The notes: a model not told the origin generated them from the sequence alone. A stretch of 64,000 nt of DNA from Alteromonas sp. ASW11-130 (GCF_026183735.1 NZ_JAPFRE010000015.1:124001-188000); one strand, 5' to 3'; positions 19,675 through 30,413 are shown, numbered from the stretch's first letter. Translations and numbers: made by a program.

Positions 19675-19727
19675 TGTTTGTCCGCATTGTTTATTCTAGT
19701 GGCTAGCCGAAATCACCTGAAAAAGTA

Positions 19728-22382
19728 TCAAAATACTTCTTCAGCTTCGGGCTCATCGGTTGAATTTAGTTCTGCAGGGTCGATAATTTCATCTTCCCGG
19801 ATATAGCTTGTCGGTTCAGTACCTTGCAGAAAGTATTCAAATAGTGTCGTATGGTCTGTGCGCCTGGTCAACTTTCCAGTGGTACGATCAATACGTACTC
19901 GTACAATATCTTCTGGAATCGGCATAGGCGAATACGGCACACCATTCAAGGCAACTTGCATAAAGCGAATCCAGGCTGGCCCGGCTGCTTTCGCGCCATC
20001 CTCTGAGCCAATCAAGGCATTGCCAATCCAATTAAACTTATCAGGGTTGCGGTTAATCAAGTTTTGATTACGCGTGGCACGGCCCAGCTTTCGATTCATA
20101 TCGTCAAAGCCAACCCAGGCGGTGGCTACGAGTGAGGGATGGAACCCACTGAACCAGGTATCGCGGGAATCATTCGTGGTACCTGTTTTACCAGCAATAT
20201 CGTCGCGCTGAAGAATGTTCCGAGCGCGCCACCCAGTTCCCAGCCAGTAAGTCTTATTGTTCCAGCTGCCATTCGCTCTAACGCCGGTACGCATCATCTC
20301 ACTTACCAGAAAAGCATTTTGCGCGCTTATCACTTGTGGCGCCGATTGCTTACGCTCGCTTTCTTCCGGCATAGGAGCTTGTTCCTGATTTAATTGCTCA
20401 GCAAGTAACGCTTCGATATCTTTTTCCTGCAGGTCATCATTGGCCGCCTCACAAGGATTACACGCCCACAAAGGTTCAGCTTTCCAAAGCACGTTGCCGT
20501 ATTCATCCTGAATATTGTCAATAAAATGCGGCTGAATCAGAAACCCGCCGTTTGCTATTACGCTCATTGCACGAACCATTTCGAGAGGTGAGTGTGAACC
20601 TGACCCGAGTGAAACGGTTTCGTCACGGGGGATTTCCTCTTCGTTAAAACCGAAACGCGTCAAATGTTTGATGGTTGGATCTAATCCAACACCACGCAAT
20701 AAACGCACCGATACTACGTTTTTAGATTTACCTAATGCTTTACGCATACGGATGGGGCCATCGTACTCAGGAGGGGAGTTTTCCGGGCGCCACGCTACTC
20801 CGGTATTTGCATTCCACTGGTTAATAGGCGCGTCATTAATAACCGATGCCAAGGTATAGCCCTGTTCAAGTGCGGCCGAATAAACAAACGGCTTTATATT
20901 GGACCCCACCTGGCGTTTAGCCTGGGTAGCGCGGTTGAACTGGCTTTGGTAAAAGCTATAACCGCCTACGATTGCTTGGACTGCGCCATTTTGGGGATCT
21001 ATGGCCACGAACGCTCCGCTCACATCTGGGATTTGCGATAAACGCCATTTCCCATCCTGTTCACGAATATGTATAACTGCACCTTCGGTGACAATATCGG
21101 CAGCCGTCTCAGGTTCTCTGCCCTGTCTGCTATCAGTAATGTAGGCGCGTGCCCAATCGAGTCCAGCCCACTCGATGACTCGCTGGGTACCGGTCCGATC
21201 CATTACTACGATAGATTGTGCCTCCACTTCCAGCACCACCGCAGGAACTAACGGCGTAAAACTCTTAACCTGCTTAAGCGCACTGACGATTGACTCATTA
21301 TCCCAGTCAGCGCGTGTACGATGCTTGTTATCGCCCTGTGGCAATACTTCGTCGGTTTGCGTTTCACTCTCATCATCGGGGTGTGCGTCTTCAGCTAAAG
21401 GCTCATTCCACAAATATTCAGTCGGCCCGCGATAACCATGGCGTTCATCGTAATCATGAATATTTCTTACCACTGCATCCTGCGCTGCTTTTTGTAAATC
21501 AGATGGCGCAGTGGCATAAACTTGATACCCACCCGTTTCGGCTTCTTCTTTGCCGTAAATTTCTATCATTTCGGAATAAATTAAATTTGCTAAGTAAGGA
21601 GCGTCCACCTCTATTTCCGCCCCATGTTTGCGAGCAGTAACCGGTTGGCTTACTGCCTCGTCAAATTGCGCTTTTGATATAAGGTTTTCATCCAACATGC
21701 GTAACAGAACAACTCGACGGCGCGCAATGGAACGATCAGGACGGCTAATTGGGTTTAATACTGAAGGCGCTTGGGGTAATCCCGCCAGCGTCGCTACTTG
21801 CGCAAGACTTAATTCAGACAGCGTTTTTCCATAATAAACCTGCGCCGCCGCACCAAACCCAAATGCGCGGTGTCCTAATTCTACTTTGTTCAGGTACAAC
21901 TCCAGTATTTCCTGCTTGCTTAGCTCTTGTTCCATATGCAGGGCAATAAAAATTTCTTTTATTTTGCGGATATAAGTTTTTTCCCGAGTTAAAAAGAACC
22001 CTCTGGCTAACTGCATACTTAAGGTACTGGCGCCTTGTTGTTTTTCACCCGTAATAGCAAGGTTAAATGCAGCTCTTACAATACCAATGGGGTCGATACC
22101 ATAATGGGTATAAAATCGACTGTCCTCGGTGGCAATGACGGCATTGATAAGTTCTTGAGGAACATCCTCAAGTTTTACCGGGATCCGCCGTTTAACTCCA
22201 TATTGGGAAATAAGTTTTCCGTCCTGAGTATAGATGCGCATGGGTGTTTGCAAACGCACGTCCTTCAGAACAGTGACGCTAGGCAGGTCAGGTTTGATAT
22301 AAAAATAAATACCAACTAACGCAATACTTCCTATTAGCGTAGAAACTATAATGAATAAAATTAGATATTTGATGTACTTCAC
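19728..22382 (-). CDS. mrcA: Penicillin-binding protein 1A (bifunctional peptidoglycan synthase)
   Basis: Bifunctional glycosyltransferase/transpeptidase anchored by one N-terminal helix (YLILFIIVSTLIGSIALVG). The GT51 domain has ATEDSRFYTHYG and GASTLSMQLAR. The transpeptidase has SNIKPF (SxxK), SKN in GKSKNVVS, and KTGTT in GKTGTTNDS. The OB-like insert typical of PBP1A lies between. The start is uncertain: GTG at 22382 gives VKYIKYLILF, matching E. coli MrcA, while an in-frame ATG at 22412 would add 10 residues. It is divergent from pilM with about 140 bases between, an arrangement shared with other Gammaproteobacteria. Confidence 0.94.
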   Translation of the reverse strand: MKYIKYLILFIIVSTLIGSIALVGIYFYIKPDLPSVTVLKDVRLQTPMRIYTQDGKLISQYGVKRRIPVKLEDVPQELINAVIATEDSRFYTHYGIDPIGIVRAAFNLAITGEKQQGASTLSMQLARGFFLTREKTYIRKIKEIFIALHMEQELSKQEILELYLNKVELGHRAFGFGAAAQVYYGKTLSELSLAQVATLAGLPQAPSVLNPISRPDRSIARRRVVLLRMLDENLISKAQFDEAVSQPVTARKHGAEIEVDAPYLANLIYSEMIEIYGKEEAETGGYQVYATAPSDLQKAAQDAVVRNIHDYDERHGYRGPTEYLWNEPLAEDAHPDDESETQTDEVLPQGDNKHRTRADWDNESIVSALKQVKSFTPLVPAVVLEVEAQSIVVMDRTGTQRVIEWAGLDWARAYITDSRQGREPETAADIVTEGAVIHIREQDGKWRLSQIPDVSGAFVAIDPQNGAVQAIVGGYSFYQSQFNRATQAKRQVGSNIKPFVYSAALEQGYTLASVINDAPINQWNANTGVAWRPENSPPEYDGPIRMRKALGKSKNVVSVRLLRGVGLDPTIKHLTRFGFNEEEIPRDETVSLGSGSHSPLEMVRAMSVIANGGFLIQPHFIDNIQDEYGNVLWKAEPLWACNPCEAANDDLQEKDIEALLAEQLNQEQAPMPEESERKQSAPQVISAQNAFLVSEMMRTGVRANGSWNNKTYWLGTGWRARNILQRDDIAGKTGTTNDSRDTWFSGFHPSLVATAWVGFDDMNRKLGRATRNQNLINRNPDKFNWIGNALIGSEDGAKAAGPAWIRFMQVALNGVPYSPMPIPEDIVRVRIDRTTGKLTRRTDHTTLFEYFLQGTEPTSYIREDEIIDPAELNSTDEPEAEEVF

Positions 22383-22521
22383 TGAGATATGATACCAGGC
22401 CAATTTCGCCAAAATGACTTATATTTTATACGTACGTGTGTTTATTAGAACCCTACATCGCAAAAAATTTGCGTAAGATTCTAACATCGGAATTTTAACC
22501 CTTTAGGTCGGAACCCAGCAG

Positions 22522-23589
22522 ATGAAAAAGCTGTTTAAAAGAAAACTGCCATCTATTGTGGGCCTAGACATAGGCACACGTCAAATAAAAGCAGTGCTAT
22601 TGGAGCAATCCGAAGAGGGCTACACCCTACAAGGATTTGCATGTGAACCCATTAGCAAAATAGCTTTTGCTGATCGCGAAATAAAGGATTACGAAGCGGT
22701 AAGTATGTCGCTTAAAAAGGTTAAAAATGCTTTGAAAGTAAAAGATAAGTCAGTCGCATTGGCAGTGGCCGGTACCTCTGTCATCAATAAAATGGTGTAT
22801 ATGGACCCGGAACAAAATGATTTCGAAATGGAAAGCCAGATCGAAATCGAAGCTGACAGCCTGATCCCTTACCCTTTGGAAGAAGTCTATTTGGATTTCG
22901 AAGAAATGGGCCCAAGTAAGACGCATGAAGGGAAAGTAAATGTGCTTTTAACTGCTGCCCATAAAGACTTGGTAGATAGCCGTATTACGTTAGTTCGCGA
23001 AGTTCCCTTCGAGCCAAAGGTCGTCGATATTGAAGGTTACGCATTAGGTAACGCCATAAAATACTTTTACGCAAAACAAGATACTGACAACCGTGTGTGT
23101 TGCATTAATATTGGCGCTTCATTGCTGCAAGTTTGCGTATGGGAAAAAGGCGAAGTGATATACAGCAAAGAACATGCATTTGGCACCAATATGTTAATCC
23201 AGGATCTTGCGGCTATTCATATGATTGAGCGTGAGGAAGCTGAAAAGCAGTTGTTAACCAACACATTGCCAGCTAATTGGATAGACGATACGTTACCCAT
23301 TTTCACCGCTAATTTATTACAGCAAATAAACCGCGCCCTGCAAATGTATATGACGAGCTTTCACACTGACCGCCCAGCACATATTTTGTTGTGCGGAGGC
23401 GGTGCAACGATGTCGCCGTTAGTCGATAGCCTACGGCAGGATTTAGGCATCAATGTTGATATTTTTAATCCCTTTTCAGGTATGAAAATCAACCCAAAAC
23501 TTGATAAGGAAAAATTGGCGGCAGTGGCACCTCAACTTGCTATAGCCGCAGGTTTAGCTAGCAGGAGTTTTTCTCCATGGCACATATAA
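22522..23589 (+). CDS. pilM: Type IV pilus assembly ATPase-like protein PilM
   Basis: 355 residues. Actin/FtsA-like cytoplasmic component of the type IV pilus alignment complex, which binds the N-terminus of PilN. The ATP-binding signature VGLDIGTRQIKAVLLE is at residues 13-28, and the second phosphate loop LLCGGGATMS near 291. It is the first gene of pilMNOPQ. Its stop overlaps the pilN start by 13 nt. Confidence 0.95.
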   Translation: MKKLFKRKLPSIVGLDIGTRQIKAVLLEQSEEGYTLQGFACEPISKIAFADREIKDYEAVSMSLKKVKNALKVKDKSVALAVAGTSVINKMVYMDPEQNDFEMESQIEIEADSLIPYPLEEVYLDFEEMGPSKTHEGKVNVLLTAAHKDLVDSRITLVREVPFEPKVVDIEGYALGNAIKYFYAKQDTDNRVCCINIGASLLQVCVWEKGEVIYSKEHAFGTNMLIQDLAAIHMIEREEAEKQLLTNTLPANWIDDTLPIFTANLLQQINRALQMYMTSFHTDRPAHILLCGGGATMSPLVDSLRQDLGINVDIFNPFSGMKINPKLDKEKLAAVAPQLAIAAGLASRSFSPWHI

Positions 23590-24164
23590 ATCTGCTACCC
23601 TGGAGAGAACAGCAACGCCAGGAACAGAAAAAGCAATATATTATGGGTCTGGTTGCCGTTGCAGCTTTGGTAGGACTTGTATTTTGGTTTATTGGGCAAG
23701 CCATCGATCAACAAATAGCTAACCAGAACACTCGTAACAGGTATCTTGAATCTGAAATTAATGCGTTAAATTCCCAGATTGCAGAGATTCAGGAAATTAG
23801 AAAAAGTAAAGATGCCATCGAACAGCGCATGGCGTTGATTGAGCAACTACAAACCAGTAGAAATGTCGCTCCTTTATTATTTGATGAACTAGCAAAAATC
23901 GTCCCGCCTGGGGTCTCATTTAAATCTATGCGACGCATGAATAACATTATAGAAATAGAGGGTGTGAGCGACTCGAATAATCGCCTTTCCGAATTTATGC
24001 GCCAACTAGAACGTTCTGAAATATTCACTGGCGGCGATCTTTCTTCCATTGTGGCTGATGAGCGAACGTCGGGCGCGGTGAGTGATTTTACGTTGAAATT
24101 TAATATTAGCCCGTCCATTTCTCCTCAACCTACTGCAGCTGAAACAGCAGAAGGAGGCAAATAA
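23577..24164 (+). CDS. pilN: Type IV pilus inner-membrane protein PilN
   Basis: 195 residues. A short cytoplasmic tail with the PilM-binding motif INLLPWREQQR at the very N-terminus is followed by one transmembrane helix (about 23-43), a coiled coil (about 48-85) and a periplasmic ferredoxin-like domain. It partners PilO and PilM. The ATG is inside the end of pilM; the stop overlaps the pilO ATG as TAATG, with AAGGAGG just upstream. Confidence 0.95.
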   Translation: MAHINLLPWREQQRQEQKKQYIMGLVAVAALVGLVFWFIGQAIDQQIANQNTRNRYLESEINALNSQIAEIQEIRKSKDAIEQRMALIEQLQTSRNVAPLLFDELAKIVPPGVSFKSMRRMNNIIEIEGVSDSNNRLSEFMRQLERSEIFTGGDLSSIVADERTSGAVSDFTLKFNISPSISPQPTAAETAEGGK

Positions 24165-24772
24165 TGAAGTTCGATTTTGCCCAACTCAAAACGCTGAACG
24201 AGCTTGATTTTGAACAAATTGCTATTTGGCCTAAAGAAGTCAAAATAGTGGTCAGTGTGTTTGTAGGCATTATTGTAGCCGCAGTTAGCTACTATTTTCT
24301 GGTCAGTCCAAAGTTACCCGTACTGGATAGTGTGCAAGCAAAAGAGCAAGAGCTTAAATTACAATTTGAAGCAAAATACCGTATCGCGGTCAACCTGGAA
24401 GCTTATAAAGAACAGCTAACGCGAATAGAAGAAGATTTTTCATCAATGTTACGTTCATTACCTACCAATAATGAAACGCCAGGTTTGCTTGACGATATCA
24501 CTTATGTGGGTACTTCCTCAGGACTGAATTTTAGAATTTTAAACTGGCAACAAGAAGTGCCGAAAGAGTTTTACACTGAACTTCCCATCGAAATGGAAGT
24601 CACTGGCGGTTATCATAATTTTGGCGAGTTTGTTGCCAAAATAGCAGATTTGCCTCGCATAGTAACACTACACGATTTTACGCTCAGTCAAGAGCAAAAC
24701 GGATTAAGACTGCAGTTACAGGCGAAAACCTATCGCACTGCTCTAGCGGAACGAAAGGGAGCGCAAGAATAA
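24164..24772 (+). CDS. pilO: Type IV pilus inner-membrane protein PilO
   Basis: 202 residues: a cytoplasmic N-terminus, one membrane helix (about 28-50), a coiled coil, and a periplasmic domain beginning around LPTNNETPGLLDDIT. The block ELPIEMEVTGGYHNFGEFV is characteristic of PilO. It forms heterodimers with PilN in the pilus alignment subcomplex. The stop overlaps the pilP ATG (TAATG). Confidence 0.95.
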   Translation: MKFDFAQLKTLNELDFEQIAIWPKEVKIVVSVFVGIIVAAVSYYFLVSPKLPVLDSVQAKEQELKLQFEAKYRIAVNLEAYKEQLTRIEEDFSSMLRSLPTNNETPGLLDDITYVGTSSGLNFRILNWQQEVPKEFYTELPIEMEVTGGYHNFGEFVAKIADLPRIVTLHDFTLSQEQNGLRLQLQAKTYRTALAERKGAQE

Positions 24773-25314
24773 TGAAATATTATACTGTCCTTGTGCTTGT
24801 AAGTACCTTTCTCCTCACTGCCTGCGCACCTAGTCTGAATGATTTGACAACCTTTACCGCACAAGTAAAGGCGAATACGCAAGTGAATATTGAACCTTAC
24901 CCAGAGTTCACCAAACCCCCTTCAGCGCAATATACAGCACAAAATATGCGTAGCCCGTTTACCCGTCCTAAAGAGTCTTCGACGCCTGTAGCTGTTGCAA
25001 AACAAGCCAACTGCTTACAACCAGATTTCAGTCGTAAGAAAGCGCGTCTGGAAGAGTACGGCCTGGATGCGTTGGCACTTTCGGGTAGCTTTACCACACA
25101 AGGAACACGCTGGGCATTGTTTAAATCTAACGATGGAAGCTTGCATAAAGCGCAAATTGGCAGCAGGATTGGGCTGTTTTACGGAAAAATAAAAGAAATC
25201 AACAACAAATCAGTTAAAATCGAGCAATTGTTACCTGACGGTGCAGGGTGCTGGCAACGCAAAGAAGTTACGCTGACCATGTCCTCGGCAGCAGGAGAAA
25301 ATGAGAATGTCTGA
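24772..25314 (+). CDS. pilP: Type IV pilus lipoprotein PilP
   Basis: 180 residues. The lipobox LLTAC makes Cys18 the lipidated residue. A flexible linker and then the PilP beta-domain follow: RSPFTRP, LDALALSGSF, AQIGSRIGLFYGKI, and LPDGAGCWQRKEVTL. PilP links the PilNO complex to the PilQ secretin across the periplasm. The last codons overlap the start of pilQ. Confidence 0.95.
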   Translation: MKYYTVLVLVSTFLLTACAPSLNDLTTFTAQVKANTQVNIEPYPEFTKPPSAQYTAQNMRSPFTRPKESSTPVAVAKQANCLQPDFSRKKARLEEYGLDALALSGSFTTQGTRWALFKSNDGSLHKAQIGSRIGLFYGKIKEINNKSVKIEQLLPDGAGCWQRKEVTLTMSSAAGENENV

Positions 25315-27085
25315 GCGATACATTTTTAATAAACGGCTTAACCGTAGTCACAGCGCCTGGTATTGGGTAGCATGTACGATAGCCTTTTTCGTTATATTGA
25401 ATTTTTTAGTGCAATCCAAAGCAATTGCACAAGAAGACCAAACGCAACTGCTCGACCCGTATAAGTCTGAACACAATAGCTTTTCGTCTGAATTAAAAGA
25501 TGTTCAGTTTACCCGAAAGGCCGGCAATCTGGCGCTGACTACACTGACCTTTAACAACAAGAAATTTGAGCCTCAACTGATCGAATCTAAGGGCGAATTA
25601 ACCATTACCCTACCTGGCACTGAATTGGCTGAAGATCAACTGGTTGAATTAAACGTTGAACAGTTTGGCACCACAGTTTCCGCTGTGGAAACCTTTCAAG
25701 AAAAGGAAGGGGCTCGCGTTGTTATACGTTACGAAGGTCTTGTTTTCGCCCAACATAGGCAGGAAGGCAATGCTTTGCACATTGAAATAAAACCTATGAG
25801 CAAAGAGGAACAAGCAAAACTGAACCAGGACGATCAATATTCCGGCGACCCAATTTCGCTCGATTTCCAAGATGTTCCGGTTCGTGAAGTATTACAGATA
25901 ATTGCCCAGGTGAACGGCTTCAATCTGGTTACCACCGATACTGTGTCAGGTAATGTAACTATCCGCTTATCCGGTGTTCCATGGGATCAAGCGCTTGACA
26001 TGATTTTAAAAATTAAAGGTCTGGATAAACGTCTTGAAGGTAACATTTTGCTTATTGCACCTTCTGAAGAACTTACAGCCAGAGAAACTCAGCAGCTCCA
26101 ATCTCAAAAGCAAGTAGCTGATTTGGCTCCGCTTAAGTCGACCAGTATTGTAGTGAATTATGCCAAAGCGGGGGCATTAGCTTCCATATTGAAAAATCAG
26201 GACGGTGGCATCTTATCGCCCCGTGGTACAGCAACTGTAGATGAACGAACCAACACCATTTTAATTCGCGATACCCAAGAATCTATCGATGAAGCTCGCG
26301 ATATGATCGACACGTTAGATATCCCGGTAAAACAAGTTCTAATCGAAAGTCGTATGGTCACTGTACGTGACAACGTTGGAGAGGAACTTGGTGTGCGTTG
26401 GGGCTTTTCAGACAAACAGAATGATGACGGGGTTTCCGGTAGTCTTGAGGGAGCTGATTCAATAGCGGGCGGCGTAATCCCACAGATATCAGACCGCCTA
26501 AATGTCAATTTGCCCGTGGTTAACCCGGCAGGTCGAATTGGCTTTCAGGTAGCCAGCCTGGTTGACGGCACGATTCTGGATTTAGAGTTATCTGCCTTAG
26601 AATCAGAAAACAAAGGTGAAATTATCGCCAGCCCGCGCATAACAGTAGCGAACCAACAAGAAGCCTATATTGAGCAAGGGACCGAGATCCCTTATGTGCA
26701 GGCGACATCAAGCGGCGCTACTTCGGTAGAATTTAAAAAAGCCGTATTGAGTCTGAAAGTTACGCCTCATATTACGCCCGATAACCGCATCATTCTGGAT
26801 CTTGTGGTAACACAAGATACCCGTGGCGAGACTGTGTCTACCTCTACCGGCCCTGCTGTGGCAATTGATACCCAGGAAATTAAAACTCAAGTGTTGATTG
26901 AAAATGGTGAGACGGTGGTGCTAGGGGGTATTTTCCAACAAATAAATACTGATGACGTCTCAAAAGTTCCGCTGTTCGGTGATTTACCTGTAGTCGGTGC
27001 GTTGTTTAGAAACAAGTCAACCCTGTATCAAAAGCGTGAACTTCTTATTTTTGTCACACCTAAAATTGTCGCTGAAAATTTGTAA
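25307..27085 (+). CDS. pilQ: Type IV pilus secretin PilQ
   Basis: About 592 residues. Outer-membrane secretin through which the pilus passes. An N-terminal signal/anchor (about 18-40) ends in SKAIAQ, one AMIN-type beta-domain covers about 50-165, secretin N-domains with VPVREVLQIIAQVNGFNLV follow, and the secretin core ends VPLFGDLPVVGALFRNKS and LLIFVTPKIV. Only one AMIN domain is evident. Two in-frame ATGs exist (25301 and 25307); the second is better spaced (9 nt) from AGGAG at 25293. Confidence 0.95.
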   Translation: MSERYIFNKRLNRSHSAWYWVACTIAFFVILNFLVQSKAIAQEDQTQLLDPYKSEHNSFSSELKDVQFTRKAGNLALTTLTFNNKKFEPQLIESKGELTITLPGTELAEDQLVELNVEQFGTTVSAVETFQEKEGARVVIRYEGLVFAQHRQEGNALHIEIKPMSKEEQAKLNQDDQYSGDPISLDFQDVPVREVLQIIAQVNGFNLVTTDTVSGNVTIRLSGVPWDQALDMILKIKGLDKRLEGNILLIAPSEELTARETQQLQSQKQVADLAPLKSTSIVVNYAKAGALASILKNQDGGILSPRGTATVDERTNTILIRDTQESIDEARDMIDTLDIPVKQVLIESRMVTVRDNVGEELGVRWGFSDKQNDDGVSGSLEGADSIAGGVIPQISDRLNVNLPVVNPAGRIGFQVASLVDGTILDLELSALESENKGEIIASPRITVANQQEAYIEQGTEIPYVQATSSGATSVEFKKAVLSLKVTPHITPDNRIILDLVVTQDTRGETVSTSTGPAVAIDTQEIKTQVLIENGETVVLGGIFQQINTDDVSKVPLFGDLPVVGALFRNKSTLYQKRELLIFVTPKIVAENL

Positions 27086-27094
27086 ATCCACCTT

Positions 27095-27117
27095 GGAGAG
27101 CGTAATGCTCTCCTTTT
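27095..27117 (+). terminator. Rho-independent terminator after pilQ
   Basis: GGAGAGC-GTAAT-GCTCTCC (7-bp stem) followed by TTTT, ten bases after the pilQ stop. It separates pilMNOPQ from aroK, which has a 235-base leader of its own. Confidence 0.8.
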
Positions 27118-27352
27118 CGCTCTCAGAATCCCCCTCTCTAGACCGAAAAGCGGCTGTTTTTTAAGTTATTTTCAAAATGCTGCCAACAAAACTTGCATCA
27201 GTCGTTGAGAAACTGAGATAATCACGCCCTCGAAATTTAAGCGAGGTTTAAGAGTGTGCTTATTGGGCAATAGATAGGCACAAGTTTATGGGTGGTCAAG
27301 AAAGGCTTATGACACTACCCTCAACATCAAAAAAGTTGTGAAACAAGCAAAT

Positions 27353-27868
27353 ATGGCTGAAAAACGTAATATCTTTTTGGTTGGCCCAATGGGTGCAGGC
27401 AAAAGCACCATCGGTAGACATCTGGCTGACGAACTTCATCTTGAGTTTTTTGATTCTGATCAGGAAATTGAGCGCCGTACAGGTGCCGACATCGCATGGA
27501 TTTTCGATCTTGAAGGCGAAGATGGTTTCCGCAAACGTGAAGAAAACATTATTAACGATTTGACCGACAAGCAAGGTATCGTGTTGGCGACAGGTGGTGG
27601 CTCAGTAGTCAGCAAAGCTGTTCGCAATCGTTTGTCAGCTCGTGGCATTGTTGTGTATCTGCAGACTACAATTGATAAGCAGGTTGCACGTACGCAGCGT
27701 GATAAACGTCGCCCGCTATTACAAAATGGCAATGCAGAACAGGTATTAAGAGACCTGGCAGGTGAACGCAACCCATTGTATGAAGAAATAGCGGATTATA
27801 TCGTTGAAACGGATGATCAATCTGCCCGCGCTGTTGCGAATCAAATTATTAGCCAGATTGGCTTATAA
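27353..27868 (+). CDS. aroK: Shikimate kinase I
   Basis: 171 residues, nearly co-linear with E. coli AroK. Walker A is GPMGAGKST; shikimate-site residues are in [27 protein letters not shown] and the RDKRRPLL lid follow. It phosphorylates shikimate using ATP. I chose the ATG at 27353 ([11 protein letters not shown]), which matches homologues; an in-frame codon at 27338 adds five residues. aroB starts 14 nt after the stop. Confidence 0.96.
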   Translation: MAEKRNIFLVGPMGAGKSTIGRHLADELHLEFFDSDQEIERRTGADIAWIFDLEGEDGFRKREENIINDLTDKQGIVLATGGGSVVSKAVRNRLSARGIVVYLQTTIDKQVARTQRDKRRPLLQNGNAEQVLRDLAGERNPLYEEIADYIVETDDQSARAVANQIISQIGL

Positions 27869-27882
27869 GGGCACTCCCGACT

Positions 27883-28950
27883 ATGTCGTCAATTACAGTC
27901 GAACTTGATGAGCGTAGTTATCCAATAATAATAGAAACCGGGTTGTTACAGCAGCCCGGTTTTTTATTACCTTATATAAAAGGCCCGCTGGCCGTGATTG
28001 TCAGCAACGCTACGGTCGCCCCACTTTATCTTAGCGACGTCCAAGCAGCGTGTGGGGACAAACAGGTTGAAGTCATCGAACTGCCCGACGGCGAGCAATA
28101 CAAAACTCTTAGCCAGTTTGAACACGTAGTGACCCGTTTACTGCAGTTAAATGCGGCGCGCGATACGACGTTAATTGCTTTGGGCGGTGGCGTTATCGGT
28201 GACTTATGTGGCTTTGTGGCAGCCACGTATCAACGCGGTGTTCCTTTTGTGCAGATTCCTACCACACTTTTAGCTCAGGTGGATTCCTCTGTTGGCGGCA
28301 AAACAGCCGTTAATCATCCACTAGGCAAAAATATGATTGGCGCATTTTATCAGCCTAAATTCGTCGCTATTGATGTTAGTGCCCTTCGCACGTTACCCAA
28401 ACGCGAATTTGCCGCTGGTATGGCTGAAGTTATAAAGTACGGTATTATTTACGATAAAACGTTCTTTGAATGGCTTGAAGCTCATCAGCATGCCCTGCTT
28501 AACCTTGATGCCAAAACGTTAATTGATGCCATAAGCCGGTGCTGCCAAATTAAAGCTCAAATCGTCTCCCTAGACGAAAAAGAAGGGGGCTTACGAGCTA
28601 TCCTTAATCTCGGTCACACCTTTGGTCACGCGATCGAAGCTGAACAAGGCTACGGCAAGTGGCTTCATGGGGAAGCCGTGGCGGCTGGCACTGTAATTGC
28701 TAGCCAAGTGGCTAAGCATTTGGGCTGGCTATCTGAGTCAGAATATCGTCGCATTGTTGCATTAATAGAAGCGTTTGAACTACCCACTAGTGGCCCTGAC
28801 GCCATGACTTTCGAGGCATATATAACGCATATGGCTAGAGACAAAAAGGTTGAAGCCGGACAGGTACGTTTTGTAATTCCTAAAGGCATCGGGCACGCAG
28901 TCGTTACCAAAGATGTAACAGAGGCTGTACTTCGTCAGATTCTTGGCTAA
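27883..28950 (+). CDS. aroB: 3-dehydroquinate synthase
   Basis: 355 residues. NAD- and metal-dependent cyclisation of DAHP to 3-dehydroquinate. Motifs: DGEQYKTL, the glycine-rich [21 protein letters not shown] region, [20 protein letters not shown], and the metal-site residues in [20 protein letters not shown] and [10 protein letters not shown]. It is coupled to aroK, in the conserved aroK-aroB-damX-dam order. Confidence 0.97.
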   Translation: MSSITVELDERSYPIIIETGLLQQPGFLLPYIKGPLAVIVSNATVAPLYLSDVQAACGDKQVEVIELPDGEQYKTLSQFEHVVTRLLQLNAARDTTLIALGGGVIGDLCGFVAATYQRGVPFVQIPTTLLAQVDSSVGGKTAVNHPLGKNMIGAFYQPKFVAIDVSALRTLPKREFAAGMAEVIKYGIIYDKTFFEWLEAHQHALLNLDAKTLIDAISRCCQIKAQIVSLDEKEGGLRAILNLGHTFGHAIEAEQGYGKWLHGEAVAAGTVIASQVAKHLGWLSESEYRRIVALIEAFELPTSGPDAMTFEAYITHMARDKKVEAGQVRFVIPKGIGHAVVTKDVTEAVLRQILG

Positions 28951-28994
28951 GTTTTAGAGTCGTTGCACCAAATTGTGACTGCACTACACTATCA

Positions 28995-30413
28995 TTGTTG
29001 AAAAATAAACGATTTAAGGTTTCCGAAGTGCATTCAGAACTGCATGATCGACTGGAGTATTTGGTTAACTATTCCTCACAATTAATCTTTGTGAGTGGCG
29101 ATTCTGTGGCTCAGCAACAGAAAACTCTAGAGGCGTTTGTTTTTAATCAACCCAATGATACAGAAATTGCCTATATTTCTGCTAATCAACAAATGGAAAT
29201 TGCTGACTATCGCTGTCAACTATGCCGTCAGTTGTTGGGCCAAACCGTTGGCAGTTATGTTCGCCCCCTAAATGAATTACTCTCCTCGCTTAATAATCAC
29301 GAAGGACCCATACTGATTACCATTACGCAGGCACAGCACATGCCTGATCAGTTATTGCAGGAACTGTGGGATCTTGTTTTACAAAGTCGTTTTGCCGCAA
29401 ATAAACAGCATTTAAATGTCCTCGTTTTTGGTGAAACCCGGTGGGCCGAGCGCGCCAAACAATGGCTTCCCGCTAAAAATACTACGACCCCATTATTAAT
29501 CAGTAGCCAATCTGTATTACCTTCTGACGGTGAACTCACTGTTGATAAACTTATTGCACAGCGCAGACAAGATTTCGAAAAGCATCTGGCCGCGCGCTAT
29601 TCCGCCGACCAGATTTTGCCGACTGGTCGCCCAAATACTGCAATATTGTGGACCCTGATAATAGTCGTGTTTCTAGCCACGTTCGGTGCGTTAGTCGGAT
29701 GGTTGTACAGTGATAAAATAATAGCGCTTTTTCAGCCTTTGGAATCCGCACCCGCGACCAAACAAACCGAAAGTATCGCGGTAGGCACTGCTTATGAAGA
29801 ATTGGTGAGCAGCCAAGTTGATGAAAAAAATGTGTCGGCGCCAGAGGTGCCTTTGGTGGAGCGTGTAGATGAAGCAGAAAATGTAGAAAAAAATCCGAAA
29901 AATACAGAGACTGGATTGGTAGCAAGCTGGCCAGACGCTCTTGTGCAAACTGAAACGAGAAGCACTTCTGAACCTCGGGCCACTGAGACACTTACAAATA
30001 CTGCTGAAGAGATAGCGCCACACGTTATCGAATCGGCACAGCAAGACAATCCACGTCCAACTGACACTTCAAACACCCAACTTCAAAATGCTTCTGCCGA
30101 ATCTGAGCTAACCTCAACGATTAAGCAAGTGAAAGAAGAAGAGGTTACAGGTACACACTACTATATTCAGTTAGCGGGGCTTAAGGATGACAAACTGTTG
30201 GTTCAATTTGTTCAAGACTATAAATTATCAGCGGTGGTAAACATGTATCAGACGCAACGTTATGGCGCTGACTGGTTTGTATTACTCTTTCATCAGCCTT
30301 TCACTTCACTTGACTCAGCGCGAGCCGCGATGAACAATTTACCTGATTACCCGAATCGAGATAAAGCATTTGTGAAATCAGGCAAGCAAATTAAAGCTGA
30401 ACTGAATCAATAA
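28995..30413 (+). CDS. damX: DamX, SPOR-domain cell-division protein
   Basis: Up to 472 residues. The N-terminal half has a degenerate AAA-like layout (SQLIFVSGDSVAQQQKTLEAF). A single membrane helix lies near residues 215-235 (LIIVVFLATFGALVGWLYS), followed by an acidic, low-complexity periplasmic linker and a C-terminal SPOR domain (YYIQLAGLKDDKLLVQFV onward) that binds denuded septal glycan. The start is uncertain: TTG at 28995 or GTG at 29028. It sits between aroB and dam as in other Gammaproteobacteria. Confidence 0.9.
   Translation: MLKNKRFKVSEVHSELHDRLEYLVNYSSQLIFVSGDSVAQQQKTLEAFVFNQPNDTEIAYISANQQMEIADYRCQLCRQLLGQTVGSYVRPLNELLSSLNNHEGPILITITQAQHMPDQLLQELWDLVLQSRFAANKQHLNVLVFGETRWAERAKQWLPAKNTTTPLLISSQSVLPSDGELTVDKLIAQRRQDFEKHLAARYSADQILPTGRPNTAILWTLIIVVFLATFGALVGWLYSDKIIALFQPLESAPATKQTESIAVGTAYEELVSSQVDEKNVSAPEVPLVERVDEAENVEKNPKNTETGLVASWPDALVQTETRSTSEPRATETLTNTAEEIAPHVIESAQQDNPRPTDTSNTQLQNASAESELTSTIKQVKEEEVTGTHYYIQLAGLKDDKLLVQFVQDYKLSAVVNMYQTQRYGADWFVLLFHQPFTSLDSARAAMNNLPDYPNRDKAFVKSGKQIKAELNQ

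Noticed and set aside
21290..21640. 116-codon plus-strand ORF within mrcA
   Set aside because: Antisense shadow of PBP1A; the minus-strand frame has clear family motifs through this stretch.
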